DNA of 64,000 nucleotides from Streptomyces sp. HNM0574 (GTDB taxonomy: Bacteria > Actinomycetota > Actinomycetes > Streptomycetales > Streptomycetaceae): contig NZ_JAASAH010000001.1 of the NCBI RefSeq assembly GCF_012726235.1, forward strand, positions 682,001 to 746,000, read 5' to 3'. Of the stretch, positions 48,864 through 57,600 are shown one piece after another. The notes below the pieces were generated by a model. That model made no database searches. It was given only the letters and a program-made list of their open reading frames with translations, and was not told the DNA's origin. Position numbers and translations under genes: made by a program. Numbering within the stretch: position 1 is the stretch's first letter; each line of letters starts with the position of its first letter.

Positions 48864-49718
48864 ATGGGCACCCCCGAACTGATCTCCCCGCGCTCCGCCC
48901 GCGTCGGCGCGGCCCGCCGGCTGGTACGCCGCAACTTCCGCGGCAAGGAACGCCGGTTCCTCGCCGAGGGGCCGCAGGCCGTCCGTGAGGCCGTGGCGCA
49001 CAGCGACGGCGACGTGCCCACGCTGGTCGAGCTGTTCGCGACCCCGGAGGCCGCGGCCCGGCACGAGGAGATCGTGTCCCGGGCGCGGGAGACGGGGGCG
49101 CTCGTCCACCTCGCCTCCGAGGCGACGATGGGGGACATCTCGCAGACGGTCAGCCCGCAGGGCCTGATCGGCGTCTGCCGGTTCCTGGACCGTCCCTTCG
49201 AGGAGATCGTCCGCGCCCGGCCCCGGCTCGTCGCGGTGCTCGCGCACGTCCGCGACCCCGGGAACGCGGGCACCGTTCTGCGCTGCGCCGACGCCGCGGG
49301 CGCCGAGGCGGTCGTACTGACCGACGCCTCCGTCGACCTGTACAACCCCAAGGCGGTCCGCGCGTCCGTCGGTTCGCTCTTCCACCTGCCGGTCGCCGTG
49401 GGCGTCCCCGTCGAGCAGGTGGTGCGCGAGCTCGGCGGCGCCGGGGTGCGGCTGCTCGCGGCGGACGGCGCGGGCGAGAGCGACCTGGACGAGGAGCTCG
49501 ACGCGGGCGGCATGGCCGGGCCCACCGCCTGGGTCTTCGGCAACGAGGCGTGGGGCCTGCCCGAGGAGACCAGGGCGCTGGCCGACGCGGCGGTCCGGGT
49601 GCCGGTGTACGGCAAGGCCGAGAGCCTCAACCTCGCCACCGCGGCCGCCGTGTGCCTCTACGCCTCGGCCCGAGCACAGCGAGCGGCCGGAGGGTGCCGC
49701 TCCGTCACCTCGGCCTAG
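48864..49718 (+). CDS. SpoU-family (TrmH/RlmB) RNA 2'-O-methyltransferase
   Basis: A 284-residue SPOUT methyltransferase acting on rRNA or tRNA. An N-terminal substrate-binding domain (about 1-105, including RNFRGKERRFLAEGPQAV) precedes the trefoil-knot domain with motif 1 HVRDPGNAGTVLRCADAAGA, motif 2 NPKAVRASVGSLFHLPV and motif 3 ESLNLATAAAVCLY. The ATG at 48864 has only a weak site. It lies between rplT and a kinase gene, close to pheST, as in other streptomycetes. The exact modified nucleotide cannot be assigned. Confidence 0.92.
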   Translation: MGTPELISPRSARVGAARRLVRRNFRGKERRFLAEGPQAVREAVAHSDGDVPTLVELFATPEAAARHEEIVSRARETGALVHLASEATMGDISQTVSPQGLIGVCRFLDRPFEEIVRARPRLVAVLAHVRDPGNAGTVLRCADAAGAEAVVLTDASVDLYNPKAVRASVGSLFHLPVAVGVPVEQVVRELGGAGVRLLAADGAGESDLDEELDAGGMAGPTAWVFGNEAWGLPEETRALADAAVRVPVYGKAESLNLATAAAVCLYASARAQRAAGGCRSVTSA

Positions 49719-49763
49719 TAGGGTGTCCTGCCCGGGGGCGGAGCCCGAAAAGGGTCAGGGGGG

Positions 49764-50975
49764 ATGGAAGTGAGACGTTCGGGTACCGGCACACGCGAGG
49801 CGACGACCGGCACCCGTCCTTCCGGTGCCCGGACACCGGCGCACCCCGCCGACCCCCCGGAGCACCCGCAGTGCCCCGAGCCCGGTACGGACCTGATGCC
49901 CGAGCTGTCGGGGCAGCGCGAGGCGCTCGGCCTGCACCCCGACGACCTGCCCGACGGGCTGGTCGTCGCCGACCGCACCGGCCGCGTGATCTGCTTCAAC
50001 GCCGAGGCCGAGCGGATCACCGGCACCGCGCAGGCGGAGGCGCTGGGCCGTCCCGTCCAGGTGGTGCTGCCGCTGGAGGATCTCGACGGCTGCCGCTGGT
50101 GGCGGATGACGGACCCGTACGGCGGGCTCGTCACGCGCCGCGGCCAGCCCGAGCGGAATCTGCTGCTGCCCGGCGGCCGGGAGGTGCTGGTCTCCGCGCG
50201 GTACGTGCGCACCTGCCCGAAGGGCCCGGTGCACCGGCTGGTGGTGACGCTGCGCGGCACCGAGGCGCGGCGCCGGAACGAGCGCTCGCACGCCGAGCTG
50301 ATCGCCACCGTCGCGCACGAGCTGCGCTCCCCGCTGACCAGCGTCAAGGGGTTCACGGCGACCCTGCTGGCGAAGTGGGAACGGTTCACCGACGACCAGA
50401 AGCGGCTGATGCTGGAGACCGTCGACGCGGACGCGAACCGCGTCACCCGGCTCATCGCCGAGCTGCTCGACATCTCCCGGATCGACGCCGGACGGCTCGA
50501 ACTGCGCCGCCAGCTCGTCGACATGGCCGCCGCCGTGCGCCGGCACGTCGAGGCGCACACGGCGGCCGGCCAGCCGCCCAGCCGCTTCCGGCTGCGGATC
50601 ACCCAGGAGCTGCCGCAGCTGTGGGCCGACCCGGACAAGGTCGACCAGGTGCTGGGCAACCTGCTGGAAAACGCGGTGCGGCACGGCGGCGGAACCGTCA
50701 CCATCGACGTCGCACCCGCACGGACGCGCACCGGGGACGAAGGGACGGCGGTGACCGTGAGCGACGAGGGCCCGGGCATCCCCGAGGAGTCGATGAGCCG
50801 CGTCTTCACCCGCTTCTGGCAGGGCAGCAAGCGCGGCGGCACCGGGCTCGGCCTCTACATCGTCAAGGGCATCGTCGAGGTGCACGGCGGGACGATCACG
50901 GTGGGCCGCTCGGCGGCCGGCGGCGCCGAGTTCCGATTTATCCTGCCTGTGAGTGCGCCGGCCTTCATGGCCTGA
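49764..50975 (+). CDS. PAS-containing sensor histidine kinase, orphan
   Basis: A 403-residue kinase. A PAS domain at about 55-165 (LPDGLVVADRTGRVICFNAE) is followed by HisKA with the phospho-His H185 in ATVAHELRSPLTSVKG. The HATPase_c domain has the N box NLLENAVRHGG, G1 SDEGPGIPEE, the F box FTRFWQG and G2 GGTGLGLYIVKG. There is no membrane segment, so it senses a cytoplasmic cue. No response regulator is adjacent. ATG 49764 overlaps a GGGGG stretch; an in-frame GTG at 49770 is better spaced from it and is equally possible. Confidence 0.9.
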   Translation: MEVRRSGTGTREATTGTRPSGARTPAHPADPPEHPQCPEPGTDLMPELSGQREALGLHPDDLPDGLVVADRTGRVICFNAEAERITGTAQAEALGRPVQVVLPLEDLDGCRWWRMTDPYGGLVTRRGQPERNLLLPGGREVLVSARYVRTCPKGPVHRLVVTLRGTEARRRNERSHAELIATVAHELRSPLTSVKGFTATLLAKWERFTDDQKRLMLETVDADANRVTRLIAELLDISRIDAGRLELRRQLVDMAAAVRRHVEAHTAAGQPPSRFRLRITQELPQLWADPDKVDQVLGNLLENAVRHGGGTVTIDVAPARTRTGDEGTAVTVSDEGPGIPEESMSRVFTRFWQGSKRGGTGLGLYIVKGIVEVHGGTITVGRSAAGGAEFRFILPVSAPAFMA

Positions 50976-50999
50976 CGGCACCCACAGGCTTCCGCACGG

Positions 51000-51027
51000 C
51001 GGGCGGCCCGGGCCGCTGCGCCGCCCG
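51000..51027 (+). terminator. hairpin after the histidine kinase
   Basis: CGGGCGGC (51000-51007) pairs with GCCGCCCG (51020-51027), 8 bp with a 12-nt loop. Confidence 0.45.
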
Positions 51028-51066
51028 CGGCCCACGTCCGCGTCATCGGGATCATCCACGCCCCTT

Positions 51067-51072
51067 TAGACT
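51067..51072 (+). promoter_or_regulatory. candidate -10 of pheST
   Basis: TAGACT at 51067-51072 would give a leader of about 145 nt to pheS. The leader contains the repeat hairpin at 51184-51203. Confidence 0.4.
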
Positions 51073-51161
51073 CGACCTTCGGCACCTTTGGCACCAACGT
51101 CGTGGGACACAGCGCACGCCCGGCCCCGTCCGCGGCTTCCGGCCGCCGGGACCGGGGCGGG

Positions 51162-51204
51162 GCGCAGCGGAGCAAGGGGGCACCTCCCAGCGAAAGCTGG
51201 GGGA
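51162..51204 (+). repeat. dispersed streptomycete palindromic element in the pheS leader
   Basis: The segment CGCAGCGGAGCAAGGGGGCA runs into an 8-bp stem with one G-U pair (51184-51191 with 51196-51203) capped by a GAAA tetraloop. Elements starting GGAGCAAGGGGGCACCTCCC are scattered through streptomycete chromosomes. Here it lies 22 nt upstream of the pheS start, within the transcribed leader. Confidence 0.6.
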
Positions 51205-51225
51205 CAATCGGAAGTACGGGAAGAG

Positions 51226-52353
51226 ATGTCGGCACCGAATAAGTCGTACGACCCTGTCGAGGTCGAGGCACTGAAACCAGAAGAGATCGACCGCGCGAAG
51301 AGCGAGGCGCTGGACGCCGTCGCCGCCGCGGACTCTCTCGAAGCCCTGCGCGAGGTGAAGGCCGCCCACGCGGGCGACCGGTCGCCGCTGGCCCTGGCCA
51401 ACCGCGAGATCGGCGCCCTGCCCCCGCACGCGAAGGCCGAGGCGGGCAAGCGCGTCGGCCAGGCGCGCGGCGCGGTCAACAAGGCGCTGGCCGCCCGGCA
51501 GGAGCAGCTGGAGCACGAGCGGGACGAGCGGGTGCTCGTCGAGGAGGCAGTGGACGTCACCCTGCCCTACGACCGCGTGACGCCCGGCGCCCGCCACCCG
51601 CTGACGACGCTGTCCGAGCGCATCGAGGACATCTTCGTCGCCATGGGGTACGAGGTCGCCGAGGGCCCCGAGGCCGAGACCGAGTGGTTCAACTTCGACG
51701 CGCTCAACCTCGGCCCCGACCACCCGGCCCGCTCCATGCAGGACACCTTCTTCGTGGAGGCCGGGAAGCAGGCCGCGGGCGAGGACTCCGGCGTCGTCCT
51801 CCGGACGCACACCTCGCCGGTGCAGATCCGCAGCATGCTCGACCGCGAGCCGCCGCTGTACGTGATCTGCCCGGGCCGGGTGTTCCGCTCCGACGAGCTG
51901 GACGCCACCCACACCCCCGTCTTCAACCAGGTCGAACTCCTCGCCGTGGACGAGGGGCTGACCATGGCCGACCTCAAGGGCACGCTCGACCACATGGTCG
52001 CCGAGCTGTTCGGCGAGGGCGTCCACACCCGGCTGCGGCCGAACTACTTCCCGTTCACCGAGCCGTCCGCCGAGATGGACATGGTCTGCTACAAGTGCCG
52101 CGGCGCCTCGGTCGGCGACCCGGACAACCCCTGCCGTACCTGCTCCAGCGAGGGCTGGATCGAGCTCGGCGGCTGCGGCATGGTCAACCCCCGGGTCCTG
52201 ACGGCCTGCGGCGTCGACCCGCAGAAGTACAGCGGGTTCGCCTTCGGGTTCGGAATCGAGCGGATGCTGATGTTCCGCCACAACGTCGAGGACATGCGAG
52301 ACATGGTCGAAGGTGACGTGCGCTTCACCCGGCCGTTCGGGATGGAGATCTGA
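51226..52353 (+). CDS. pheS: phenylalanyl-tRNA synthetase alpha subunit
   Basis: The catalytic subunit of the heterotetrameric enzyme that charges tRNA-Phe. The 375-residue protein has the N-terminal coiled-coil arm (about 15-105) and class II motifs: motif 1 around [20 protein letters not shown], motif 2 [11 protein letters not shown] ... [17 protein letters not shown], and motif 3 [12 protein letters not shown]. The segment with CYKC ... CRTC replaces the usual AxxxC region and looks like a small zinc-type knuckle. The ATG at 51226 has GGGAAGAG upstream. Its stop overlaps the pheT start by one base (TGATG). Confidence 0.97.
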   Translation: MSAPNKSYDPVEVEALKPEEIDRAKSEALDAVAAADSLEALREVKAAHAGDRSPLALANREIGALPPHAKAEAGKRVGQARGAVNKALAARQEQLEHERDERVLVEEAVDVTLPYDRVTPGARHPLTTLSERIEDIFVAMGYEVAEGPEAETEWFNFDALNLGPDHPARSMQDTFFVEAGKQAAGEDSGVVLRTHTSPVQIRSMLDREPPLYVICPGRVFRSDELDATHTPVFNQVELLAVDEGLTMADLKGTLDHMVAELFGEGVHTRLRPNYFPFTEPSAEMDMVCYKCRGASVGDPDNPCRTCSSEGWIELGGCGMVNPRVLTACGVDPQKYSGFAFGFGIERMLMFRHNVEDMRDMVEGDVRFTRPFGMEI

Positions 52354-54878
52354 TGCGGGCCCCGCTTTCGTGGCTGCGCGAGTACGTCGACCTGCCGGCA
52401 TCGGAGACCGGCCGGGACGTCGCGGCGAAACTGATCGAGGCCGGGCTGGAGGTCGAGACCGTCGACCAGCTCGGCGCGGGCCTCACCGGCCCGCTCGTGG
52501 TCGGCCAGGTCCTCGCCATCGAGGAGCTGACCGAGTTCAAGAAGCCGATCCGCTACTGCCAGGTGGACGTCGGCACGGCCAACGGCACCGGTGAGCCGCA
52601 GAACATCGTCTGCGGCGCCAGCAACTTCGCCGTCGGCGACAAGGTCGCCGTGGTCCTGCCCGGCGCCGTGCTGCCCGGCGACTTCCGGATCGCCGCGCGG
52701 AAGACCTACGGCAAGGTCTCCGAGGGCATGATCTGCTCCACGTCCGAGCTCGGCATGGGCGAGGACGGCGGCGGCATCCTGGTGCTGCCCCCCGAGTACG
52801 AGCCCGGCACCGACGCGATCGAGCTGCTCCAGCTCGTCGACGAGGTCCTGGACATCGCCGTCACCCCGGACCGCGGCTACTGCCTGTCCATGCGCGGCCT
52901 CGCCCGCGAGACGGCCACCGCGTACGGACTCCAGCTGCGCGACCCCGCGCTGCTGGACGTGCCCACGGCCAACTCCTTCGGCTACCCGGTGCGGGTCGCC
53001 GACCCGCGTGCGTGCAGCCGCTTCACCGGCCGCACCGTCACCGGCGTCCGGCCGGACGCGCGCTCGCCGCTCTGGCTGACGCGGCGCCTGCAGAAGGCCG
53101 GGATGCGCCCCGTCTCGCTGCCCGTCGACATCACCAACTACGTGATGCTGGAGCTCGGGCAGCCGCTGCACGCGTACGACAGCAGCCGCGTCGAGGGCCC
53201 CGTGGTGGTCCGCCGTGCCGAGGCCGGCGAGAAGCTCACCACCCTCGACGGCACCGTCCGTGAGCTGGACCCCGAGGACCTGCTCATCACGGACGACCGC
53301 GGTCCCATCGGCCTGGCCGGTGTGATGGGCGGCGCCAACACCGAGATCGCCGACGCCACGGCCCACCCGGAGACGGGCGAGGCCCAGGGCACCCGGGACA
53401 TCTTCGTCGAGTCGGCGAACTTCGACGCCGTGTCCGTCGCCCGCACCGCGCGCCGGCACCGGCTGACGTCCGAGGCCTCCAAGCGCTTCGAGCGCGGCGT
53501 CGACCCCGAGGCCGCCTCGGCCGCGGCGCAGCGCACCGTCGACCTGCTGGTCCTGCTGGCCGGCGGCACGGCCGAGGCCGGGGTCACCGAGGTCGTCGCC
53601 CCGTCCGGGCCGCGCACCATCCTCATCCCGGCGGACCACCCGGACCGGGTCGCGGGCGTCGACTTCGGCCGCGAGACGGTCGTGCACCGGCTGCTCCAGG
53701 TCGGCTGCGACGTCTACGGCCAGGACGAGCTGACCGTCACGGTCCCGTCCTGGCGCCCGGACCTCACCGACCCGAACGACCTCGCCGAGGAGGTCATCCG
53801 GCTGGAGGGGTACGAGAACCTCCCCTCGACGCTGCCCAAGCCCCCCGCGGGACGCGGGCTCAACCGCCGTCAGCGGCTGCACCGCCGCGTCGGCCGCGCC
53901 CTGGCCGGGGCCGGTTACGTCGAGGCGCGCAGCTACCCGTTCGTCGGGGACGCCGCGTTCGACGAGCTGGGCCTGGAGGCGGACGACCCGCGCCGCCGCA
54001 CCGTCCGGCTGGCCAACCCGCTCTCCGACGAGGAGCCCGGGCTGACCACCACGCTGCTGCCCGGCCTGCTCGGCGCGCTGCGCCGCAACGACGGCCGCGG
54101 CAGTCACGATCTGGCGCTGTTCGAGACGGGCATGGTCTTCCTCCCCTCGGGCGAGGAGCGGCCCGCCGAGCGGCTGCCCGTCGACCACCGTCCGGACGCG
54201 GCGGAGATCGCCGCGCAGCAGGCCGCGCTGCCCCGGCAGCCCCGGCACGCCGCCGTCGTCCTCGCGGGCGGCCGCGAGCAGGCCGGCTGGTGGGGCAAGG
54301 GCCGCCCGGCCGACTGGGCGGACGCCGTCGAGGCCGCGCGGAGCATCGCGCGCGAGGCCGGTGCCGAACTCGTCGTGGAGAACACGCAGTTCGCGCCCTG
54401 GCACCCGGGCCGCTGTGCGGCGCTGTCGGTGCTGGTGGACGGCGAGAAGACCCTCGTGGGGCACGCCGGTGAGCTGCACCCGCGCGTCGTGAAGGCGATG
54501 GGCCTGCCGGAGCGGACCTGCGCGATGGAGCTGGACCTGGACGCCGTCGAGGCGGCCGGCAGCGAGCTCGTCCCCGCGCCGCACGTGTCCACCTTCCCGG
54601 TCGCCACGCAGGACGTCGCGCTCGTCGTGGACACCTCGGTGCCCGCGGCGGACGTGGAGTCCGCGCTGCGCGAGGGTGCGGGCGAACTCCTGGAGTCGCT
54701 GCGGCTGTTCGACGTCTTCACGGGTGAACAGCTCGGCGAGGGCCGCAAGTCGCTGGCCTACGCGCTGCGTTTCCGCGCCTCGGACCGCACGCTCAAGGCG
54801 GACGAGGCGTCCGCGGCCCGCGACGCCGCGGTGGCCGCCGCCGTCGAGCGCACGGGCGCGGCGCTCCGCGGAGCCTGA
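52353..54878 (+). CDS. pheT: phenylalanyl-tRNA synthetase beta subunit
   Basis: An 841-residue partner of PheS with B1-B8 modules. The tRNA-binding OB fold lies at about 42-155 ([34 protein letters not shown] in part). The B3/B4 editing region is around 215-400 ([35 protein letters not shown]), the B5 domain follows, and the C-terminal anticodon-binding FDX domain ends the protein ([35 protein letters not shown]). The ATG at 52353 shares one base with the pheS stop, so translation is coupled. A long perfect hairpin follows. Confidence 0.97.
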   Translation: MRAPLSWLREYVDLPASETGRDVAAKLIEAGLEVETVDQLGAGLTGPLVVGQVLAIEELTEFKKPIRYCQVDVGTANGTGEPQNIVCGASNFAVGDKVAVVLPGAVLPGDFRIAARKTYGKVSEGMICSTSELGMGEDGGGILVLPPEYEPGTDAIELLQLVDEVLDIAVTPDRGYCLSMRGLARETATAYGLQLRDPALLDVPTANSFGYPVRVADPRACSRFTGRTVTGVRPDARSPLWLTRRLQKAGMRPVSLPVDITNYVMLELGQPLHAYDSSRVEGPVVVRRAEAGEKLTTLDGTVRELDPEDLLITDDRGPIGLAGVMGGANTEIADATAHPETGEAQGTRDIFVESANFDAVSVARTARRHRLTSEASKRFERGVDPEAASAAAQRTVDLLVLLAGGTAEAGVTEVVAPSGPRTILIPADHPDRVAGVDFGRETVVHRLLQVGCDVYGQDELTVTVPSWRPDLTDPNDLAEEVIRLEGYENLPSTLPKPPAGRGLNRRQRLHRRVGRALAGAGYVEARSYPFVGDAAFDELGLEADDPRRRTVRLANPLSDEEPGLTTTLLPGLLGALRRNDGRGSHDLALFETGMVFLPSGEERPAERLPVDHRPDAAEIAAQQAALPRQPRHAAVVLAGGREQAGWWGKGRPADWADAVEAARSIAREAGAELVVENTQFAPWHPGRCAALSVLVDGEKTLVGHAGELHPRVVKAMGLPERTCAMELDLDAVEAAGSELVPAPHVSTFPVATQDVALVVDTSVPAADVESALREGAGELLESLRLFDVFTGEQLGEGRKSLAYALRFRASDRTLKADEASAARDAAVAAAVERTGAALRGA

Positions 54879-54897
54879 CGGGCAGAAGCCCAACCGA

Positions 54898-54931
54898 CGA
54901 GGGACGCACGGCAGTTGCCGTGCGTCCCTCG
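54898..54931 (+). terminator. terminator after pheT
   Basis: Two perfectly complementary 16-nt arms (54898-54913 and 54916-54931), with about 15 bp likely to form, begin 20 nt after the pheT stop. A further 7-bp inverted repeat (CGCTCAC 54990-54996, GTGAGCG 55005-55011) lies downstream. Confidence 0.85.
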
Positions 54932-55137
54932 CGTGTGTCCGGCCCCGGGTCGTACTGCTGCGCGACCGGGCCCCGGGTCACGCCGTCGCCGCTCACTCGA
55001 TCGGGTGAGCGGAGGGCGGTCTCCGGGCTGCCCGGGCGCGGGGTCGTTCACCATCGACGTGATCGCGGCCCGTCGCACCACGGAGCCGGAGCGCGTGGCC
55101 CGGCGGCGGTGCCAGGGCGCGGAGAGGGGGCGGCCGC

Positions 55138-56361
55138 ATGCGGGAGAGCCGGACGGGCGGCGGGGCCACGGACTGCACGGCCGGGCGGATGCTGCTCCTC
55201 GCGGCGCCGGGTCTGCTCGTCCTCGGTGTCCTGCTGTGGGAGTGGCGCGTCCCCGACGAGGGCGCGCATCTCGCGCCGCTGCTCGCGGCGGCCCCCGCCG
55301 TCGGCGCCGCGGCGACCGGCCGGAGCAGCGCCCTCCTGGCGAGCGGCGCCTGCGCCCTCCTCGCGCTCGGCCCGCTCGGGCTGACCGGCCCGTACGAGGA
55401 CGTGGCGGCGCGGGCCGGGGTCTGCCTCGCGATCCTGTCCGTGCTGGCCGCGGCGCAGCTCGGCATCGTCCGGCGCAAGCGGCTCACCCGGGAGCTGTCG
55501 CGGGCCCGCGAGGTGGCCACCGTCACCCAGGAGGCCCTGCTGCGCCCGCTGCCCCCGCGGCTGGAGGGCTACAGCCTCGCGGCGGGCCATCTCTCCGCGG
55601 TGGACGGCGCGTTGGTGGGCGGCGACCTGTACGACGTGGTGTCCACCCCGTACGGCGTGCGCGTGATCATGGGGGATGTGCGGGGGCACGGGCTGGAGGC
55701 GGTGGGGACGGTCGCGGCCGTGCTGGGCAGCTTCCGGGAGGCGGCGTACGACGAGCCGCGGCTGGGCGGGCTGCTGCGCCGGCTGGAGCGCGGTCTGGTG
55801 CGCCAACAGGCGGACACCGGCGAGGAGTTCGTCACCGTCCTGCTGCTGGAGCTGGGGCCGGACGGGCTGGTCACGGCGCACAGCTGCGGGCACCCGTGGC
55901 CGTACCGGCTGTCCGGGCAGGAGCGCGGGTACGCGCGCGTCGAGCCCGTCGGGGAGGCGGAACCGCTGCCTCCGCTGGGGCTGTTCCCGCTGCCGCCCCG
56001 GCTGCCCGAGCCGCTGCGGCTCTGCCCCGAGCCGGGCGAGGTCCTCTTCCTCTACACCGACGGTGCCGAGGACGCGCGGAACACGGACGGCGACTGCTTC
56101 GCGCTGCGCGAGACCCTCGGCGTCCTGCTGGCCCGCCGCCCCGCCCCCGCGCCCGCCGAACTCGTCGACGGGGCGCGCTCCGCGCTGCTGCGGCACACCG
56201 GCGGCGCCGTCGGCGACGACGTGGCGCTGCTCGCGCTGCGCGACGAGCGCGCGCGGGTACCGGCCCAGGCGGCCGCCGGCGCGGAGGCGGACGCACGCGG
56301 GCCCCGGCCGGGTGACGACCGGGGCCCGTCGCGGAAGTCCGTGAGCGCCGAGGCCCGTTGA
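55138..56361 (+). CDS. membrane-anchored SpoIIE/RsbU-type PP2C serine phosphatase
   Basis: A 407-residue phosphatase probably acting on an anti-sigma-factor antagonist. Hydrophobic segments at about 17-35, 42-80 and 95-115 form an N-terminal membrane region. The catalytic domain (about 125-375) has the metal-binding Asp residues in VGGDLYDVV and MGDVRGHGLEA, then AHSCGHPWPY, LFLYTDGAEDARN and GDDVALLALRD. The final 35 residues are a disordered Ala/Arg/Gly-rich tail. The ATG at 55138 follows GGAGAGGGGG. No sensor, anti-sigma or antagonist gene is adjacent. It converges on the dehydrogenase gene. Confidence 0.9.
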   Translation: MRESRTGGGATDCTAGRMLLLAAPGLLVLGVLLWEWRVPDEGAHLAPLLAAAPAVGAAATGRSSALLASGACALLALGPLGLTGPYEDVAARAGVCLAILSVLAAAQLGIVRRKRLTRELSRAREVATVTQEALLRPLPPRLEGYSLAAGHLSAVDGALVGGDLYDVVSTPYGVRVIMGDVRGHGLEAVGTVAAVLGSFREAAYDEPRLGGLLRRLERGLVRQQADTGEEFVTVLLLELGPDGLVTAHSCGHPWPYRLSGQERGYARVEPVGEAEPLPPLGLFPLPPRLPEPLRLCPEPGEVLFLYTDGAEDARNTDGDCFALRETLGVLLARRPAPAPAELVDGARSALLRHTGGAVGDDVALLALRDERARVPAQAAAGAEADARGPRPGDDRGPSRKSVSAEAR

Positions 56362-56390
56362 GCAACGGGCCCGGCGGCGGGGCGGGAGGC

Positions 56391-57260
56391 TCAGTAGGCG
56401 TAGAAGCCCGCGCCCGCCTTCCGGCCGATCCGGCCGGCGTCGACCATCCGCTGCAGCAGCGGGGGAGCGGCGTACAGCGGCTCCTTGAACTCGGCGTACA
56501 TCGAGTCGGCGACCGAGGCGACGGTGTCGAGGCCGATGAGGTCGGCCAGCTTCAGCGGGCCCATGGGGTGGGCGCAGCCCATCTCCATGCCGTTGTCGAT
56601 GTCCTCGCGGCTGGCGATGCCCGACTCGAACATCCGGATCGCGGAGAGCAGGTACGGGATCAGCAGCGCGTTGACCACGAAGCCGGAACGGTCCTGGGCG
56701 CGGATCGTGTGCTTGCCCAGGATCTGGCCGACGGCCGCCTCGGCGCGCTTGATCGTCTCCTCGCCGGTGGTGAGCGCCGGGATGAGCTCGACGAGGTTCT
56801 GCACCGGGGCCGGGTTGAAGAAGTGGATGCCGATGACCTGGTCCGGACGGGAGGTCGCGACGGCCAGCTTGACCAGCGGGATGGAGGAGGTGTTCGAGGC
56901 GAGGATCGCGTCCGGCCGGGTCACCACCTGGTCGAGCACCTGGAAGATCTCCGTCTTCACCTGCTCGTTCTCGATGACCGCCTCGATGACGAGGTCACGG
57001 TCGGCGAAGTCGCCCAGGTCGGTGGTGAACGACAGCCGGTCCAGCGTCGCGTCCCGCTCCTCCTCGGTGAGCTTGCCGCGCTCGGCGGCCTTGCCCAGGG
57101 AGTTCACCAGCCGGGTACGGCCCAGCTCCAGAGCTTCGCCCGTGGTCTCGGCGACCATGACGTCGAGCCCCGCCCGCGCGCACACCTCGGCGATTCCCGC
57201 GCCCATCTGGCCGCAGCCCACGACTCCGACGCGCTCTACGTCGGCCTTGGAGTCCGTCAC
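56391..57260 (-). CDS. 3-hydroxybutyryl-CoA dehydrogenase
   Basis: A 289-residue soluble NAD(P)-dependent enzyme that interconverts acetoacetyl-CoA and 3-hydroxybutyryl-CoA. The Rossmann motif is GVVGCGQMGAGIA (15-20 for GCGQMG), with LVIEAVIENEQVKTEIF, ASNTSSIPL and the catalytic His in GIHFFNP (H146). The C-terminal dimer domain is DRSGFVVNALLIPYL ... GMGCAHPMGPL-like (here EMGCAHPMGPLKLADLIGLD). It ends GAGFYAY, as the family does. GTG at 57260 follows GAAAGG. A 22-bp inverted repeat lies about 140 bp upstream. Confidence 0.94.
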   Translation of the reverse strand: MTDSKADVERVGVVGCGQMGAGIAEVCARAGLDVMVAETTGEALELGRTRLVNSLGKAAERGKLTEEERDATLDRLSFTTDLGDFADRDLVIEAVIENEQVKTEIFQVLDQVVTRPDAILASNTSSIPLVKLAVATSRPDQVIGIHFFNPAPVQNLVELIPALTTGEETIKRAEAAVGQILGKHTIRAQDRSGFVVNALLIPYLLSAIRMFESGIASREDIDNGMEMGCAHPMGPLKLADLIGLDTVASVADSMYAEFKEPLYAAPPLLQRMVDAGRIGRKAGAGFYAY

Positions 57261-57400
57261 ATCGTGCCTTTCGCTGATCTTCCGGTCACCGGCGGCACGG
57301 GCAGTCAGCCTGGCCGTACCGCTTCGGCGCCCGACGTTACCTGTGCGGGTGCGCCCCGTGCGGGCCGGGTGGGACAGCGCTCGTTCCGGGGGTCTGATCA

Positions 57401-57422
57401 TTTCGGTGTCAATACGCCGAAA
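57401..57422. promoter_or_regulatory. inverted repeat operator candidate
   Basis: TTTCGG (57401-57406) and CCGAAA (57417-57422) form a perfect 6-bp inverted repeat with a 10-nt spacer of lower GC. It stands between the divergent hydroxybutyryl-CoA dehydrogenase and glycoside-hydrolase-like genes. The rest of this 340-bp gap shows no gene. Confidence 0.5.
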
Positions 57423-57600
57423 CGGCGCGCGGGCCCGGCAGGCTGAGGCCCGCGGGGCATCTTGTGCGGCTGCGGCGCCCGCCCCGACGATCGGCGGAGC
57501 GCTCCGCACATTCCCGGCGCCCCACCGCACCACGGCCCACGGGACCACAGGCTCGCGGTGAGCCGCGGTCGGCCCACCGCAGACGGGAGGCAGAGGCGAG

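Noticed and set aside
51079..51225. Phe-rich leader peptide controlling pheST
   Set aside because: The only GTG-initiated frame found in the leader has no Phe codons, and no clear antiterminator is visible.
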